DNA of 64,000 nt from Marchantia polymorpha subsp. ruderalis (GCA_037833965.1 AP031351.1:19046501-19110500); one strand, 5' to 3'; positions 10,800 to 21,075 are shown, numbered from the stretch's first letter. The notes: generated by a model not told the origin, from the sequence alone. Translations and numbers: made by a program.

Positions 10800-12675
10800 A
10801 TGGCGCCGCCCAAGAAGAACAACAAATTGCAGAAATTGGTTCTATTGAAGGAACCCTACGAGGAATTGGAGACTTTTGCTTGATGGGACCCATCAAGTTT
10901 CGTTTTACCCGATGGGATTCTAACGACGGTACAAGTCAGAATGTTCTAGTATGAATAGACGGCGTGAAGTATGGCCCAGCGGCTGCCGCTCGACGAAAAT
11001 ATCTCTTCGCGCTCGGAGAGCAGAGCGAGGAGTACGAGGCCCTAAACGACCGCACTTCCCCCCTCCTAGGATGACTGACTTGAGAAGTGATGAGACGAGC
11101 TCGCTCGAGCGTGGGAGCTTGCCGGTGTGGAGTTGAAGGTTGTGTTGGCGGTGGTGGTCATGAGCAGCAACATTTCTGGGCTCTTTGTTGCGGCTGTGAA
11201 GTGAAGTATTGATCATTTTTTGCACCTCGGATTCGACGGTGCTGGAAGGGGATCGTCAGGCAATGGATATGGAATCTTAGGTTATCCAGAGAAGCATGAA
11301 GTTTTGGCCGTGAGGGAGTATCGATAGATAATTCGGTGTCGGGACAGATTTGATCGGAAGCTTAGATTGGGTCGGCAGACCGCAAGGCCTTGTTGCACTG
11401 GATGCGTGTAGGAGTTATATCGTTGCGTGCCACAACAAATTTGGGGCTGAATCGAGCGGTCCGCTCGGTGGACGGTGAGTGCCATAGAATGTTTCTCGAC
11501 TCGGCTCCCGGATATTCTGAAGTATGAACATACTTTTAAAGATCAAATACAAGAACAGGAAACGGAACATATTCATATTAGAACATACACTAGAACTCAT
11601 CAACGGCACACCGTCCATGGGGTCCCATCGGGTAAAATGAAACTTGATGGGTCCCATCAAGCAAATATGTTCTTGATGGGGTCCCATCAAACAAATATCT
11701 CCGAGGAATTGCGATCCTTCAGGCGCGAGCTCAGTGAATTACATCTTGATTTCCTCCTATGGAATTGGAATTGCATCTCGGCGAGCATTTGCAAGGAGAT
11801 TATGGACAAGAACCAAACCGAGGGCAAGGATCTCCAAGGCAATCCAATGCTGTGGACGATAAAACATTGGGTGAGAGTGATGGGGTCGTGTGCAGGTAGC
11901 GACGGGGATCTCCTGTTCAAGAAGAGTAGCATGAACCTTACTCATATGGAAGAATTTTCCTTCAGACCACTCTTCAATAATGGGAGGTCGGGGACGAATG
12001 GATGGACACCCGCCGACTACAAGGATCCAAAGAGACGGGCAATAGCGCTAGGCATTATGCACATCCTACAACCGGCGCGAACGACTTATGTCACGACCTT
12101 GCAAGTGGGATTCTTCGAGCGAGTCATTAAGGGACAACAGGTGCACTGGGCAAGAATCTTTTACGATCTTGTATGGGTAAATGTGAGCTCTCGGTGGTCA
12201 GGGCCGTTGGCAAATCACTTGACTCCCTTCCTTGTGATATTCTATCGAGGCATGGGATTGCTTACAAGGGAGGAGGAAAGAGATTTCCGAGAGAGCGAGA
12301 AATCTTAGTAGTTGAGTCCATTGAAGGGACCGAAGAGGAGGATAACAGTCGACCTTGAATTCCACCTAAGACGACAGCACGCGGACATGTTTAGTTGGAA
12401 GTTCTGCCGAATCAAGAGAAGCCAGAACGGCGAATGGCGAAGAGGCGGAAGGTGGTGACTGATGACGAGGAGGATTTGATGCTAGAGGTAAGAAGAGCAG
12501 AAACGGAGATAGAGGGAGTTAGGCAGTCAAGAACTCGCGCTAGACCAAAGAGGAAAGCGAGTCGAGGGTTGGTAGTAACCGAAGCTTCGGACAGCAATGT
12601 GAAGAAGACAGTTGCTCCAACCGACGCCTCACCTGAAGTAGCAGCTGGCGAGCCGACACAGCCTGTGGTGATTGG
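10800..12675 (+). pseudogene. Long-ORF family protein of element G, N-terminal half
   Basis: ATG at 10800 opens MAPPKKNNKLQKLVLL and continues EPYEEL up to the MITE at 10869. The protein resumes at 11712 (RSFRRELSELHLDFLLWNWN) and stays open to 12308 through the conserved blocks VMGSCAGSDGDLLF, ILQPARTTYVT, LQVGFFERVIKGQQVHWARI and VIFYRGMGLLTREEE. One base has been lost near 12285 relative to element H. A TAG at 12392-12394, also present in H, separates the N-domain from the basic linker (KPERRMAKRRKVV) at 12395-12675. Element H interrupts the linker. The remainder lies at 33708-35122. The function is unknown. Confidence 0.65.
10869..11701 (+). mobile_element. Mutator-type MITE, copy M1 (833 bp, 10-bp TSD)
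   Basis: The terminal inverted repeats begin GAGA(C/T)(T/A)TTTG(C/T)TTGATGGGA and extend about 55 bp. They contain the near-palindrome CTTGATGGGACCCATCAAG, present once on the left and twice on the right. The flanking duplication is CGAGGAATTG at 10859-10868 and 11702-11711. Removing the element and one duplicate restores the element G reading frame collinear with H (YEEL-RSFRREL). A 9-10-bp duplication with long TIRs is the mark of Mutator-like elements. No transposase ORF is seen, so it is non-autonomous. Confidence 0.8.
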
Positions 12676-15126
12676 TGTGGTGCCTAGTTTTTCGTTTTTC
12701 TTTAAAAATCAACAAAACTAAAAGATAAAAGATATTTGTGTGGAAAGTAGTCGTATGAGTTAGAATGAGTAGTTTTTGACGACTTATGATATGATTAGTT
12801 AGAATTCGCCTACGGCCGAAGATCTTTGGATCTTCGGATCTTTGGCGCAGCTTTTTCTGGACATTGCAACAGCTACGTCTTAGGCGAAGACATAGAATTC
12901 AATTTCAAATCGCGCAACGGGCCGGACGACGTTCGCATGCGTCGAGAATTCTACTGGGCGCGGGAGGAGCCAATGTCAGGGCTTCAAGGGTAAGAGCATT
13001 ACGATGAGCCTTTGCGCCAACATTGCGATATCGAGCAAGAACGAGCGAGAGTGAGAGAGAGCGAAATTGACCGACCTTGCTAGCAGTGAAGACGCAAATC
13101 GAAGACATGGCGACCACGAAGAGTGACAAGGTGCGGAAATTGGTTTCCTTGAAGGTGCCCTACGAAGAATTGCGACCCTTTAGGCGGAAGCTGAGCGAAC
13201 TAAGGCTTGACTTCCTCTTGTGGAATTGGAATTGCGTCTTGGCAAGTATCTGTAAGGAGATAATGGATAAGAACGCGATCAAGGGCGTGGAGCTTCGAGG
13301 TAATCCCATGCTGTGGACAATTGAGCGAAGGTGATGGAACCGTGCGGAGGTAGCGACAGAGATCTTTTGTTTGAAAAGAGTAGCGGGGGACCTACGCGCA
13401 TTGAAGAATTCTCTTACGAACCACTCTTCAATTCCGGGAGGCAGGGGACGAACGGATGGAAGACAGCGGATTACATAGATCCGAAGAGAAGAGCGATTGC
13501 CTTGGGGATTAAGCATATCTTGCGACCGGCGCGCACAACGTACGTGACGGCCTGGCAAGTAGGATTCCTCGAACGAATCCTGAAGGGACAGAGAGTACAC
13601 TAGGCAAGGATGATTTACGATCTTGTCTGGGTGAATGCGGGCTCCCAGTGAACGGGACCGTTGATCAATCACATCACTCCTTTTCTGGTGAATTTTTATC
13701 GAGGTATGGGGTTGCTTACGAGGGAGGAAGAGAAACAATTGCCGAGGGAGCGGGAAATCTTGACGGCAGAGTCCAGTGAAGGGACCGAAGACAATACCCG
13801 TCAACCCTCAATTCCACTACGGACAACAGCCCGAGGACCAATTTAGGTGGACGTTGTGCAGAGGCGGGAGAAGCTAGAGAGACGATTGGCGAAGAGAAGG
13901 AAAGTAGTGAGTGATGATGAGGGAGATTTGACACTTGAAGTGAGAAGAACTTAAACAGAAATAGACGTAATTAGGCAGTCGAGAACTCGTGCGAGACCAA
14001 AGAAGAGGGTGAATCAGGGGGTGGTGGCAGCTGAAGTGTCGGATAACATCGTAGAAAAGACAGTTGCTCCGATTGTGAGTACACACCGGTTGACGAGTCT
14101 ACGCAACCTGTGGAGATGGAAGAACCTTCGAGGGTGTTAATCAAAGTTCCAGCGGATGCACCAACAGAACCTTCGAAGGAGGGAACGGAGATAGTAAGTC
14201 CGAATTCTCTGTCTTCGGAGCGGACACGGTTTGCGGGGAGTGAAGAAATACCTCACTCGAAGACGAGCGAGGAATTGGTAAAGGAGCTAACACTTAGTGA
14301 CGAAATACTTGAGCAGGTTGTTGCACAGGTTGGAGGAACGGTGGAAGAAGCCACAGACTTTACATTGCCTACATCTTCTATGGTAGATGTGAGACCCGAA
14401 GAAGAGACAAAGACTTCGGAGGAGGAACCGTAGGAGTTAGTTGTTTCCTTCCCCGACTTCTTGCAGGATAGTGTGGTTCCATTACTAAAGCATTTGGATG
14501 GGAAGAGAGAGAAGTATGTTGCGTTGAAGGAGGCAGGATTCTATGTACAGTTAGTGAGGAACGGGACGAAGCTCAAGAGAGCGGTAGCAGTGAAGGAGTG
14601 GAATTCCGCGACTGAATTGACACGGGAGTGAGCCACAAACTTGACAACCGAGTGCGCGGCAGTGAAGACGACATTGCATGAGGGAGAAGCGTAGCTTCAG
14701 GAGAAGCAGATCAAGTGCGAAGTACTGCAAGTGAACCTAGCGAAGGAATCCGGAAGATGTGTAGAGTTAGAAGAGACCTGTGGAGGACTTCGTATCTCCA
14801 ATGAGAATGTACAGAAAGTGACAGTGGATTTGATCGCAAGGTTGGAAAAATCTAGGGAAGCGTACAATGAGGCAGTCAAACGATCAGAGCGTTTGATCGT
14901 CACCGCGGAGAAACGAGAATGGAATCATGTGGAAGAAGTTGCTAAGTTGGAAGCCCGAAGAGCCAAAGAAGTTCGTATCGCCGAAGAACTTCGGGGCAAA
15001 ATCGTAGAGGCGGAGACGGCGGAAGAAGATCTTCGTAGCAAGAATTCTGAGATTGAGGGTAAGCGCGAGGCGGAATTTTGACGTGCGGAGGAGCTATCAG
15101 CAAGTCTGATGGAGGGAGTCCGGAAG
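12676..15126 (+). mobile_element. Element H: long-ORF unit, 3' truncated by element D
   Basis: Starts TGTGGTGCCTAGTTTTTCG inside the linker region of element G's ORF, preceded by ATTGG. The 5' leader is collinear with that of G once the solo LTR in G is removed. The ORF begins at 13107. The unit is cut at 15126, where element D starts with TGTAATAACCC. The expected last ~100 codons and 3' domain are not found on the far side of D, so a deletion or recombination has removed them. Confidence 0.65.
13107..15126 (+). pseudogene. Long-ORF family protein of element H, broken
   Basis: ATG at 13107 (MATTKSDKVRKLVSLKVPYE). The N-domain blocks LRLDFLLWNWN, LRPARTTYVTAWQVGF and NFYRGMGLLTREEE are all present. 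A 7-bp deletion near 13330, a TGG-to-TAG change at about 13601 and a TGA in the next block break it. TAG at 13844-13846 is shared with element G. The linker (13850-14430) contains KRRKVV, RPKKRV and Glu/Thr-rich repeats. VVPLLKHLDGK is at about 14470-14500 and the coiled coil lies at 14690-15078, where CGA has become TGA. The C-terminus is missing. Confidence 0.65.
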
Positions 15127-15485
15127 TGTAATAACCCACCAAAGGCTAAAATTGCAGTATAGCAGCAAAAGGTCAAACCCACAGGGACAGAGGCAACACA
15201 CAGAGTACTAAATGTCAAGTTTTAACAAACAATTGAGGAATTTGAATTCTCAGGCTACTATCACTCCCAAAAATACTGCAAGTGCTCAACTCGTAGGACA
15301 CACAGTGCAGCGTAGTTCACCCCAACACACACCTAAAACTGGAAAAGCACAACTAAGAGGTCGATTAGGACCTCCACTCAAGGTTCAGGGGGGAAAGTTT
15401 CTCAGGAGTACACCAGAGGAGTCACTACCTGCAGAGCCTCTGACTCTGCAGAGTAGTGACTCCCAACTCCGGCTTTTACAACCCT
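15127..15485 (-). mobile_element. Element D, 3' terminal segment (right part at 20373)
   Basis: Plus-strand start TGTAATAACCCACC, similar base for base to the start of element C over about 350 bp, with the same CA microsatellite region and 'GTCGATTAGGACCTCC' block. It ends ACAACCCT, where element C begins. The next base of D is found at 20373 after a duplicated ACCCT. Together with 20373 to about 25413 it forms one minus-strand unit. Confidence 0.75.
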
Positions 15486-15870
15486 TGTAATAACCCACCA
15501 AAGGCTAAAACTGCAGTATGGTGGTAAAAAGATCGAACCCACAGGGACAGAGGCAACACACAGAGTAAAAGTGTCACGTTTAACAGACTTTTGTAGAGTT
15601 TGAATTCTAGGCGACTGTCACTCCCAGAAATACTGTAGTGCTCGACTCGGAGGCTCGACTCGGAGGAGGATCTCGACTCGGAGGATGCTCGGAGGATGCA
15701 CGGTACAGCGTGGTCACTCAACACACACACACACACCTGAAACTGGCAAAAGCACAACTCGGAGGTCGGTCAGGACCTCCACTTCGGATTTCAGGAGGAA
15801 AGTGTCTCAAAAGTTCACTCAGAGGTTCTGCAGGTAGTGACTCCCACTCCGGCTTTTACTGCCCTTCCGC
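15486..15870 (-). repeat. 3' terminal repeat domain with CA microsatellite and GACTCGGAGG minisatellite
   Basis: Shared with 15127-15485 (same orientation) and 2250-2613 (inverse). The units CTCGACTCGGAGG and GGATGCTCGGAGG are repeated at 15640-15700, with a CA run at about 15721-15738. The number of minisatellite units differs between A, C and D. Confidence 0.65.
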
Positions 15871-16378
15871 CAGGAACTAGCGTAGGGTACCCGGACTGGA
15901 CTTCCCACTTCGGAACGAAGCCTCTTCATACGCCGTGGACGTCACCCTCGACTCTCACACCAAACGCAGGGAGTGCAGACCCGACTGAGAACTTAACAGA
16001 GACACGATCCAGTAACACACACACAACCTGAATTGCAAACCAAGGCTTACACGAAGTAATAAAACTTCACATTGGCATTCAGGGGAAACTTCCCGTAGGA
16101 GTACAATCAGGATATGTCACTCGAAGGAGTAAGGGGGAACTGTTCAAGTATCTAACTCGCAGCCGGCTCTGAGCATCAGAAATCACCCGCAGGTGCAGAT
16201 CCGCACTACTCAAGTCTCTAACCGGGTGCTAGCTCTGAACATTCAGCCGAAGGCCTTCAACTACAACATACGGTAACTTCGCTATGCTGCAGCTTCTCTA
16301 CGTGGTGCCAGGACCAAAATGCACAAACACGCCAAGAAAGTGAGTTCCTGATCTGCACTTCCGAAACTGGAAGAGTCC

Positions 16379-16407
16379 CAAGGCAAAACGCCTTGATCTA
16401 CTTTATA
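16379..16407 (-). promoter_or_regulatory. TATAAAG box and hairpin after the element C ORF
   Basis: On the element strand TATAAAG (16401-16407) precedes CAAGGC-GTTTT-GCCTTG (16379-16395), 33 bp past the stop codon at 16440. It is the same as in element A at nearly every base. Confidence 0.5.
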
Positions 16408-16439
16408 CCCTCAAAGGTCCTAACTAACACTACGCTATC

Positions 16440-18995
16440 CTATCTACTCCTCGCAACATCTGCGCGAAACCAAACTATACTACTGCACTCGGCGGATCCG
16501 GTGCTGCGCCTCCTGCGCGCCGGACTGCTCCGCTTGCTGTCTCTACCTTGCCAATCTTCCGACCGGCTGCGCAACCCCAGGCGTCGGAGGGCTGCAGTGA
16601 CTTCCGACTCTAAGTGCGCCATAGTGTCGCGCGCACCCGACAAGAAGGTTTCTAATTTCCTCGCTACTCGCAGCCGACTCCGACTGTCACCCTCCGTCAA
16701 AGCCGCCGCCCGAAGCTCGAACTCCCTGAGTGTGATCCTCTCTTGAGCTGCCACTTCCCAATGGGCGTATCCTTTTAGGCAGTGAGTCACCCGCGTCGCC
16801 AACTCTTCTCGCGCCCTGCAGCTGCCTTCTACCTCCGCCAGCTGCATTTCTGCTTGCGCACGCTGTGCCCTCAAATCCGAGCACTCGGATTGCAAGTTGC
16901 ACAACAACTCCTCATCCTCCTTGCGGGCTCTTTGACTTTCTTCCAAGGCGCGCGTCTGGCGCGCAAGCTCTGCTGCTAGGATGCGGTTTTGTCTCCGCTC
17001 TTCCTGCAATTCTGACTCGATCTTTGCCCGCATTAGCTCGACCTCCGCCTGGCTTTTCGTCGCCGCATCCTCCCTCTGCTGCTGCAAGGCTTGGTATAGC
17101 TTCTGTGTGACCGCCAGGTGTTGTCGGAGGGCGGTGTTCCTTTCCACATATACTTGGCACCTAGAGGCCCAAGTGGCCACCTTGCTCCTCGTCCTGCGCT
17201 TGACAGTCTCCACATAAGACTGCGGTTTTCCAGTACCCGAGTACTTGGATGTCTTGCGATCCTTATATCGCAGGAGAGGGACTATCTGCTCGCACAACAC
17301 CCCTGTTGGCGTTTTCTGCACAGAATCCGCTTCCTGCTCTTCCGAGCTCGTCTCATCCTCAGTTTCGAGGATTTCAGTCGCCACCGAATCCCTTGGCGAC
17401 TCCCTGGAACTGTGGCGCGCAGCAGCTTCCGCTACGACTGCCACTCCACTGCTTGCTAAAATATCCAAGGCAGTGGGGGATCCCACTGCTTGAGCCCCTG
17501 TTGCGGCTCGATCTTCGGTTTCCGAAGGGGTCGACGCCGCAGTGACTCTTGTCACCCTTGCACCGCCCGCTTTTGCTGCATGCCCTTCCGGCGCAATCTG
17601 CGCGGAAGGTGTCTTCGCTGAAGGTGCGTCCGCCGAAGGCGGCCGCACACTGGTCGCCGGCCCTGTCCGTCTCGCAGTCGGCGAATCCGGCCGACTCTCG
17701 TTTGACCGACTCGCAGTCGGCCGACTAGCAGTTGTCCGACTGGGAGTCGGATACACCCTGCGCGTCTTTACTCCACTTGGCCTGCTTGCTGGCGGCGTTT
17801 TCCCAGAAGTGCCTTCCGCCGAAGACGACCCTCTGAGGGCTGTTGGCTCGTCAGCCACACTCTCTTCTGCTTCTGGCCGGCTGTCCGGTTCAACGCGCCG
17901 CTCAGTTGGCCTTCCTTCCGCTTGTCGACCTTCAGTCGCCCGACTCGTAGTCGGCCGACTGTTAGTCCGTCCATCTCTTTCCGAAGGCATTGGTGCCTTC
18001 TGCGCAGAGGTATTTGTCGACTTCCCTAGAATCTGCGCGATTATCTCCTCCTGCGTGGGATTCCGCCGGACCGGAGTACGTCCGGTCTCCTCAGTACTAG
18101 TTGGCATTTTGCGAGCCCTCTGTTTTGGTCGACTGTGAGGCTCGTGGGTGGGCCGACCACGAGTCGGCGCAGCTGGCACTTCCGGCTGCCTGTGCTCAGG
18201 TCTCTCATCCCACTTCCGCTTTCGCGGAATGCGCTCACTTCGACGTTCTTCTGCTGCTCTTGCTGGGGCCGGAGCCGGAGCCGGACTGGCAGGTTCCTCG
18301 TCCGGATCCGTGTCCACTTCGGCCTCCCGTGAGTATCTACCTGGATAGCTCCGGGTCAGCAGCGGAAACCGTGTCCGCTCTGAATTTGTCAAACAACCCA
18401 TCGCCCGATAAAACACAATAAGGTAAGGCGAAAGATGATTGAGGGTTCCTCCTTTCTCTTCTTGCGCATGTTGGCGCGTCACCTTCCACAGGAGCCGTGC
18501 CCAATGCACTGGAGCTCCTGACAACACTAGCTCCACAAATTCTACCTGCCAACCATGCATGTAAGCGGTCTTGGTCGGCTGCCATATCTGCAGCAATGCA
18601 GTCGCGACATTTCTCCGCAATCGATCTTTGTAATCCCTTGTCCGGAAACCGTTCTTGGGATGCCTGGCAACTTTGAAGAGCTCATTGTAGGAGATTTCTT
18701 CCTCCTGGGACACCATCACGCTATCGGCCTCGAAGAGGAGATCCCCTTCCTCGCCGGCACACCTGCCCAACACCTGCGCCCAGTTACAAATGTCCCATCT
18801 TTCTGGATGTGGACGGAATCCGCGTGAGGGCTTGTGTCTCTCCTGCAGATACTCGCGCACCATCTCCGGACATGTCCAGTTCCACCCCCACAGGAGGAAA
18901 TCGAGCTTCAGCCCCAGCAGCACATCTTGAAATGCGCGTAGACCGATCTGCGGCACCCTGAGGGGAGACACTCGCAGCTGGGGAACCTTCGACAT
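16440..18995 (-). CDS. Intact long-ORF family protein of element C (851 aa; 947 aa from an upstream ATG)
   Basis: The only uninterrupted copy of this family. The start at 18995 (MSKVPQLRVSPLRVPQIGL) is preferred because D and J begin at the same point. The frame is open back to an ATG at 19283, adding a hydrophobic stretch (LLSSLILSFLILQVLAS) that the other copies do not support. Residues 1 to about 215 form a globular domain with LKLDFLLWGWNW, QVLGRCAGEEGDLLFE, WQVEFVELVLSG, VHWARLLWK and VFYRAMGCLT. Residues 216-560 form a Pro/Arg/Ser/Glu linker with TASR repeats. PLLRYKDRK lies near 575, a Glu/Arg/Gln-rich coiled coil at about 600-800, and LRRLGLRSR near 805. The N-domain order loosely recalls the 'putative plant transposon protein' domain of Athila-type elements; that is inference. 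No RT, protease, integrase or zinc knuckle is present. Confidence 0.7.
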   Translation of the reverse strand: MSKVPQLRVSPLRVPQIGLRAFQDVLLGLKLDFLLWGWNWTCPEMVREYLQERHKPSRGFRPHPERWDICNWAQVLGRCAGEEGDLLFEADSVMVSQEEEISYNELFKVARHPKNGFRTRDYKDRLRRNVATALLQIWQPTKTAYMHGWQVEFVELVLSGAPVHWARLLWKVTRQHAQEEKGGTLNHLSPYLIVFYRAMGCLTNSERTRFPLLTRSYPGRYSREAEVDTDPDEEPASPAPAPAPARAAEERRSERIPRKRKWDERPEHRQPEVPAAPTRGRPTHEPHSRPKQRARKMPTSTEETGRTPVRRNPTQEEIIAQILGKSTNTSAQKAPMPSERDGRTNSRPTTSRATEGRQAEGRPTERRVEPDSRPEAEESVADEPTALRGSSSAEGTSGKTPPASRPSGVKTRRVYPTPSRTTASRPTASRSNESRPDSPTARRTGPATSVRPPSADAPSAKTPSAQIAPEGHAAKAGGARVTRVTAASTPSETEDRAATGAQAVGSPTALDILASSGVAVVAEAAARHSSRESPRDSVATEILETEDETSSEEQEADSVQKTPTGVLCEQIVPLLRYKDRKTSKYSGTGKPQSYVETVKRRTRSKVATWASRCQVYVERNTALRQHLAVTQKLYQALQQQREDAATKSQAEVELMRAKIESELQEERRQNRILAAELARQTRALEESQRARKEDEELLCNLQSECSDLRAQRAQAEMQLAEVEGSCRAREELATRVTHCLKGYAHWEVAAQERITLREFELRAAALTEGDSRSRLRVARKLETFLSGARDTMAHLESEVTAALRRLGLRSRSEDWQGRDSKRSSPARRRRSTGSAECSSIVWFRADVARSR
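17640..17990 (-). repeat. GTCGG/CCGAC coding repeats in the linker
   Basis: Short units of 12-15 bp built on AGTCGGCCGACT and CAGTCGGACAACT encode runs such as TASRTTASRPTASRS. The matching stretch of element A lies at about 120-410. The units are self-complementary, so the transcript could fold. Confidence 0.6.
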
Positions 18996-20372
18996 TGCGT
19001 TTCCTGCACACACAAACGTTCTCCCTTTCGCTCGCCCTCTCACAATCGCCACTGCGCGTCGGCCGCTCAAGCACTGACTGCTCACTCTCTCTTCGCTCAC
19101 GCTCAAGTTCGCTACTCGCAATTCTCTCCAAGGTCTGTCAAGATCCTTGCGCAACTCGTCTCCGCACTCTCTCCTCTCACTGCAGGTCTCTCCGCCCTTG
19201 CGCGTAATCTTGGAAGCTAGAACTTGCAGAATCAAGAATGAGAGAATGAGACTGGAGAGCAGTCTTTTCTTCTCCGAATTCAAGAAGGTCCAACGTTCTT
19301 ACTGGTTACAACGTACGCAGCCGGCTATACGGCCTAACGGTTCGCCCTTTGCATGCGCGAATTCACGTCTCCGCACTGCGCGCATTCGCATGCGTGAATG
19401 TTGAATTCTCCCGCCGCCGCCGTCTTCCGGACTCGAGTCCGCCGTAGGGTATACGTCGGCTATGTTGTCTTTCCCTAACCCGTCCATCACCGGAGGCGCG
19501 TCGCCGCTGGCGTGTTCCTTATCCGTCGGCGCCTTGCTGGAGGCGCACATCCAGTCGGCGCGAATTACGCCGGCGCGTATTCGTACCGCTTATTTTGTCC
19601 TTTATGCCTCGTCCATTGCTGACGGCGCATATCCCGCCGGCGCAAATCATGCCAGCGCAGATCATGCCAGCGCAGCCGGCCATCAGCGCCACGTCGGAGG
19701 CGTACATCCGACCGGCGCTTTCCTTCCATGAGCAGCCGCCAAAGGCGCTTCCGACTCTGAGTTGGTTTCCTCCCATGAGCGCGCGATTCCGCCGAAGGCG
19801 CATCGCCGAAGGCGTACGGGAGTCCTTTCCGGCTGTGAACCCTAACGCGAACGGCGCATGTCCGGCTACGAGTTTTCCGACGCTCATAACTTCTTCGTCC
19901 CTGATCCATCTCCGACGCTCTTGGGCTCGTTAGAACGAGCGTCCTGAGCTCTTTCTAATGCAACTTCAACCAACTGGATCTACCGTGTATTCCGATCGTT
20001 ATGAAGGTTTTCCCTTCCCGCGCTAGCGGCGCATCGCCGAAGGCGCACTCATGGTCGGAAGCCTTCAGAGGTCCGGGCCGTTCTTCTGACGTCTTTAGCA
20101 AAACCTCCTCCTGAGGTGTCTGCGCCGGAAGCGTAGCTTCCTTAAACGCTGGAAGCGCGTGAGTAGAGACACCTCAGAAAAGGAGCTTTTGCCGAAGGCG
20201 CCGAAGACATTGGCGTTGGTACATCCGACTACGCGATTCTTCGTGACCTCGTGACGATCTCATCAATCCACTCTATTTAACGTACCCTTTGCTAACTACA
20301 AACACTGCTTCGGTACTAGTTTTCTAAAATTGTTTAAATTCTGCAAAAAAAAACAAAAAGTGTGTTACCACA
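18996..20372 (-). other. 5' domain of element C, rich in GCCGAAGGC
   Basis: Non-coding apart from the possible N-terminal extension. Contains many copies of GCCGAAGGCG-like motifs and a block GACGCTCATAACT...GAGCTCTTTC (19875-20010) also found in D (25010-25140) and twice in the gypsy LTR (33103-33480). Confidence 0.5.
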
Positions 20373-21001
20373 ACCCTTCCACTAGTTTCTGCTAGCGCAA
20401 GGCACCCAGGTTGGACTTCTTACTTCGGATGCGGTACATTCGTCAAACCGAAGTCACTCACACGCGGTGAACAACACACTCAACTCACAAAACGCGCAGA
20501 CAATACAGGAACTGAACTGAGAAACTCAACTGAGAAAAGATCCAGTGTCACACCATAACAGTCTATTGACGAGTTTTAATTCTCAGGCACTAGTCATTCC
20601 CAGAAATACTGCAGAGTTTAGCCCCGAGGGCGTCTTCTACAGCGTAACCTGAATTTACAACCAAGGCTTACTCGAAGTAACAAAACTTCACTTTGGCATT
20701 CAGGGGAAACATCCCGAAGGAGTACAAACAAGAACAATCATTTAAAGGTGTAAGGACGAACTACTCAAGTATCTAACCAGTTACTAGCTCTGAGCATTCA
20801 GCAATCTCCTGCAGGTGTAGATCCAAACTGCTCAAGTATCTAACCAGCACACTAGCTCTGAACATTTGGCCGAAGGCCTTCAGCTACAAAATGCGGTATC
20901 TTCGTCAAGCTGTAGCTCCTCTTGCGCGGTGACAGAACAAAGGACACAAACACGCAGAGAAAATGAGTTCCTGATCTGCACTTCCAAAACTGGAAGAATC
21001 C

Positions 21002-21030
21002 CAAGGCAAGACGCCTTGAACTACTTTATA
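21002..21030 (-). promoter_or_regulatory. TATAAAG box and hairpin after the element D ORF
   Basis: TATAAAG (21024-21030, minus) followed by CAAGGC-GTCTT-GCCTTG (21002-21018). Confidence 0.5.
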
Positions 21031-21075
21031 CCTTCTAAGTCATAACTAGCACTCTACACTACACTACGCTGCATG

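Larger units (their letters stand above)
9561..12675 (+). mobile_element. Element G, left segment (5' end, N-terminal ORF half)
   Basis: Starts TGTGATGCCTAATTTTTAAG, preceded by ATAAG (9556-9560). The right end of the same element appears to be at 35649, where TTATTACA is followed by ATAAT. The 5' leader holds a CCGAAGATCTTCGG inverted repeat and is interrupted by a solo LTR (9794-10611). The ORF is interrupted by a Mutator-type MITE (10869-11701), and at 12675 the whole unit is entered by element H. Removing these inserts gives a layout collinear with H. Confidence 0.7.
15486..20372 (-). mobile_element. Element C: complete 4.89-kb long-ORF unit with intact ORF, TSD ACCCT
   Basis: Plus-strand ends TGTAATAACCC (15486) and GTGTGTTACCACA (20372), flanked by ACCCT at 15481-15485 and 20373-20377. 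On the element strand the order is: TGTGGTAACACAC start; about 1.38 kb of 5' domain rich in GCCGAAGGC motifs; the uninterrupted ORF (18995 or 19283 down to 16440); TATAAAG and hairpin; about 0.9 kb of 3' domain with CA repeats; and the GGGTTATTACA end. The first and last kilobases are not direct repeats of each other, so this is not a normal LTR-internal-LTR element. The perfect duplication and intact ORF make C the youngest copy here. Confidence 0.85.

Noticed and set aside
18996-19283. Signal-peptide-like extension (LLSSLILSFLILQVLAS) on the element C ORF
   Set aside because: Elements D, J and B start at the conserved MSKV/MAR position, and their leaders do not encode a similar hydrophobic segment. 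It is probably an accidental open frame.
15481-20381. A 9-bp target duplication (ACAACCCTT) for element C, pointing to a Mutator-type element
   Set aside because: The extra bases are explained by the element's own terminal CA/TG next to a 5-bp ACCCT duplication; element B gives a clean 5-bp duplication with the same ends.
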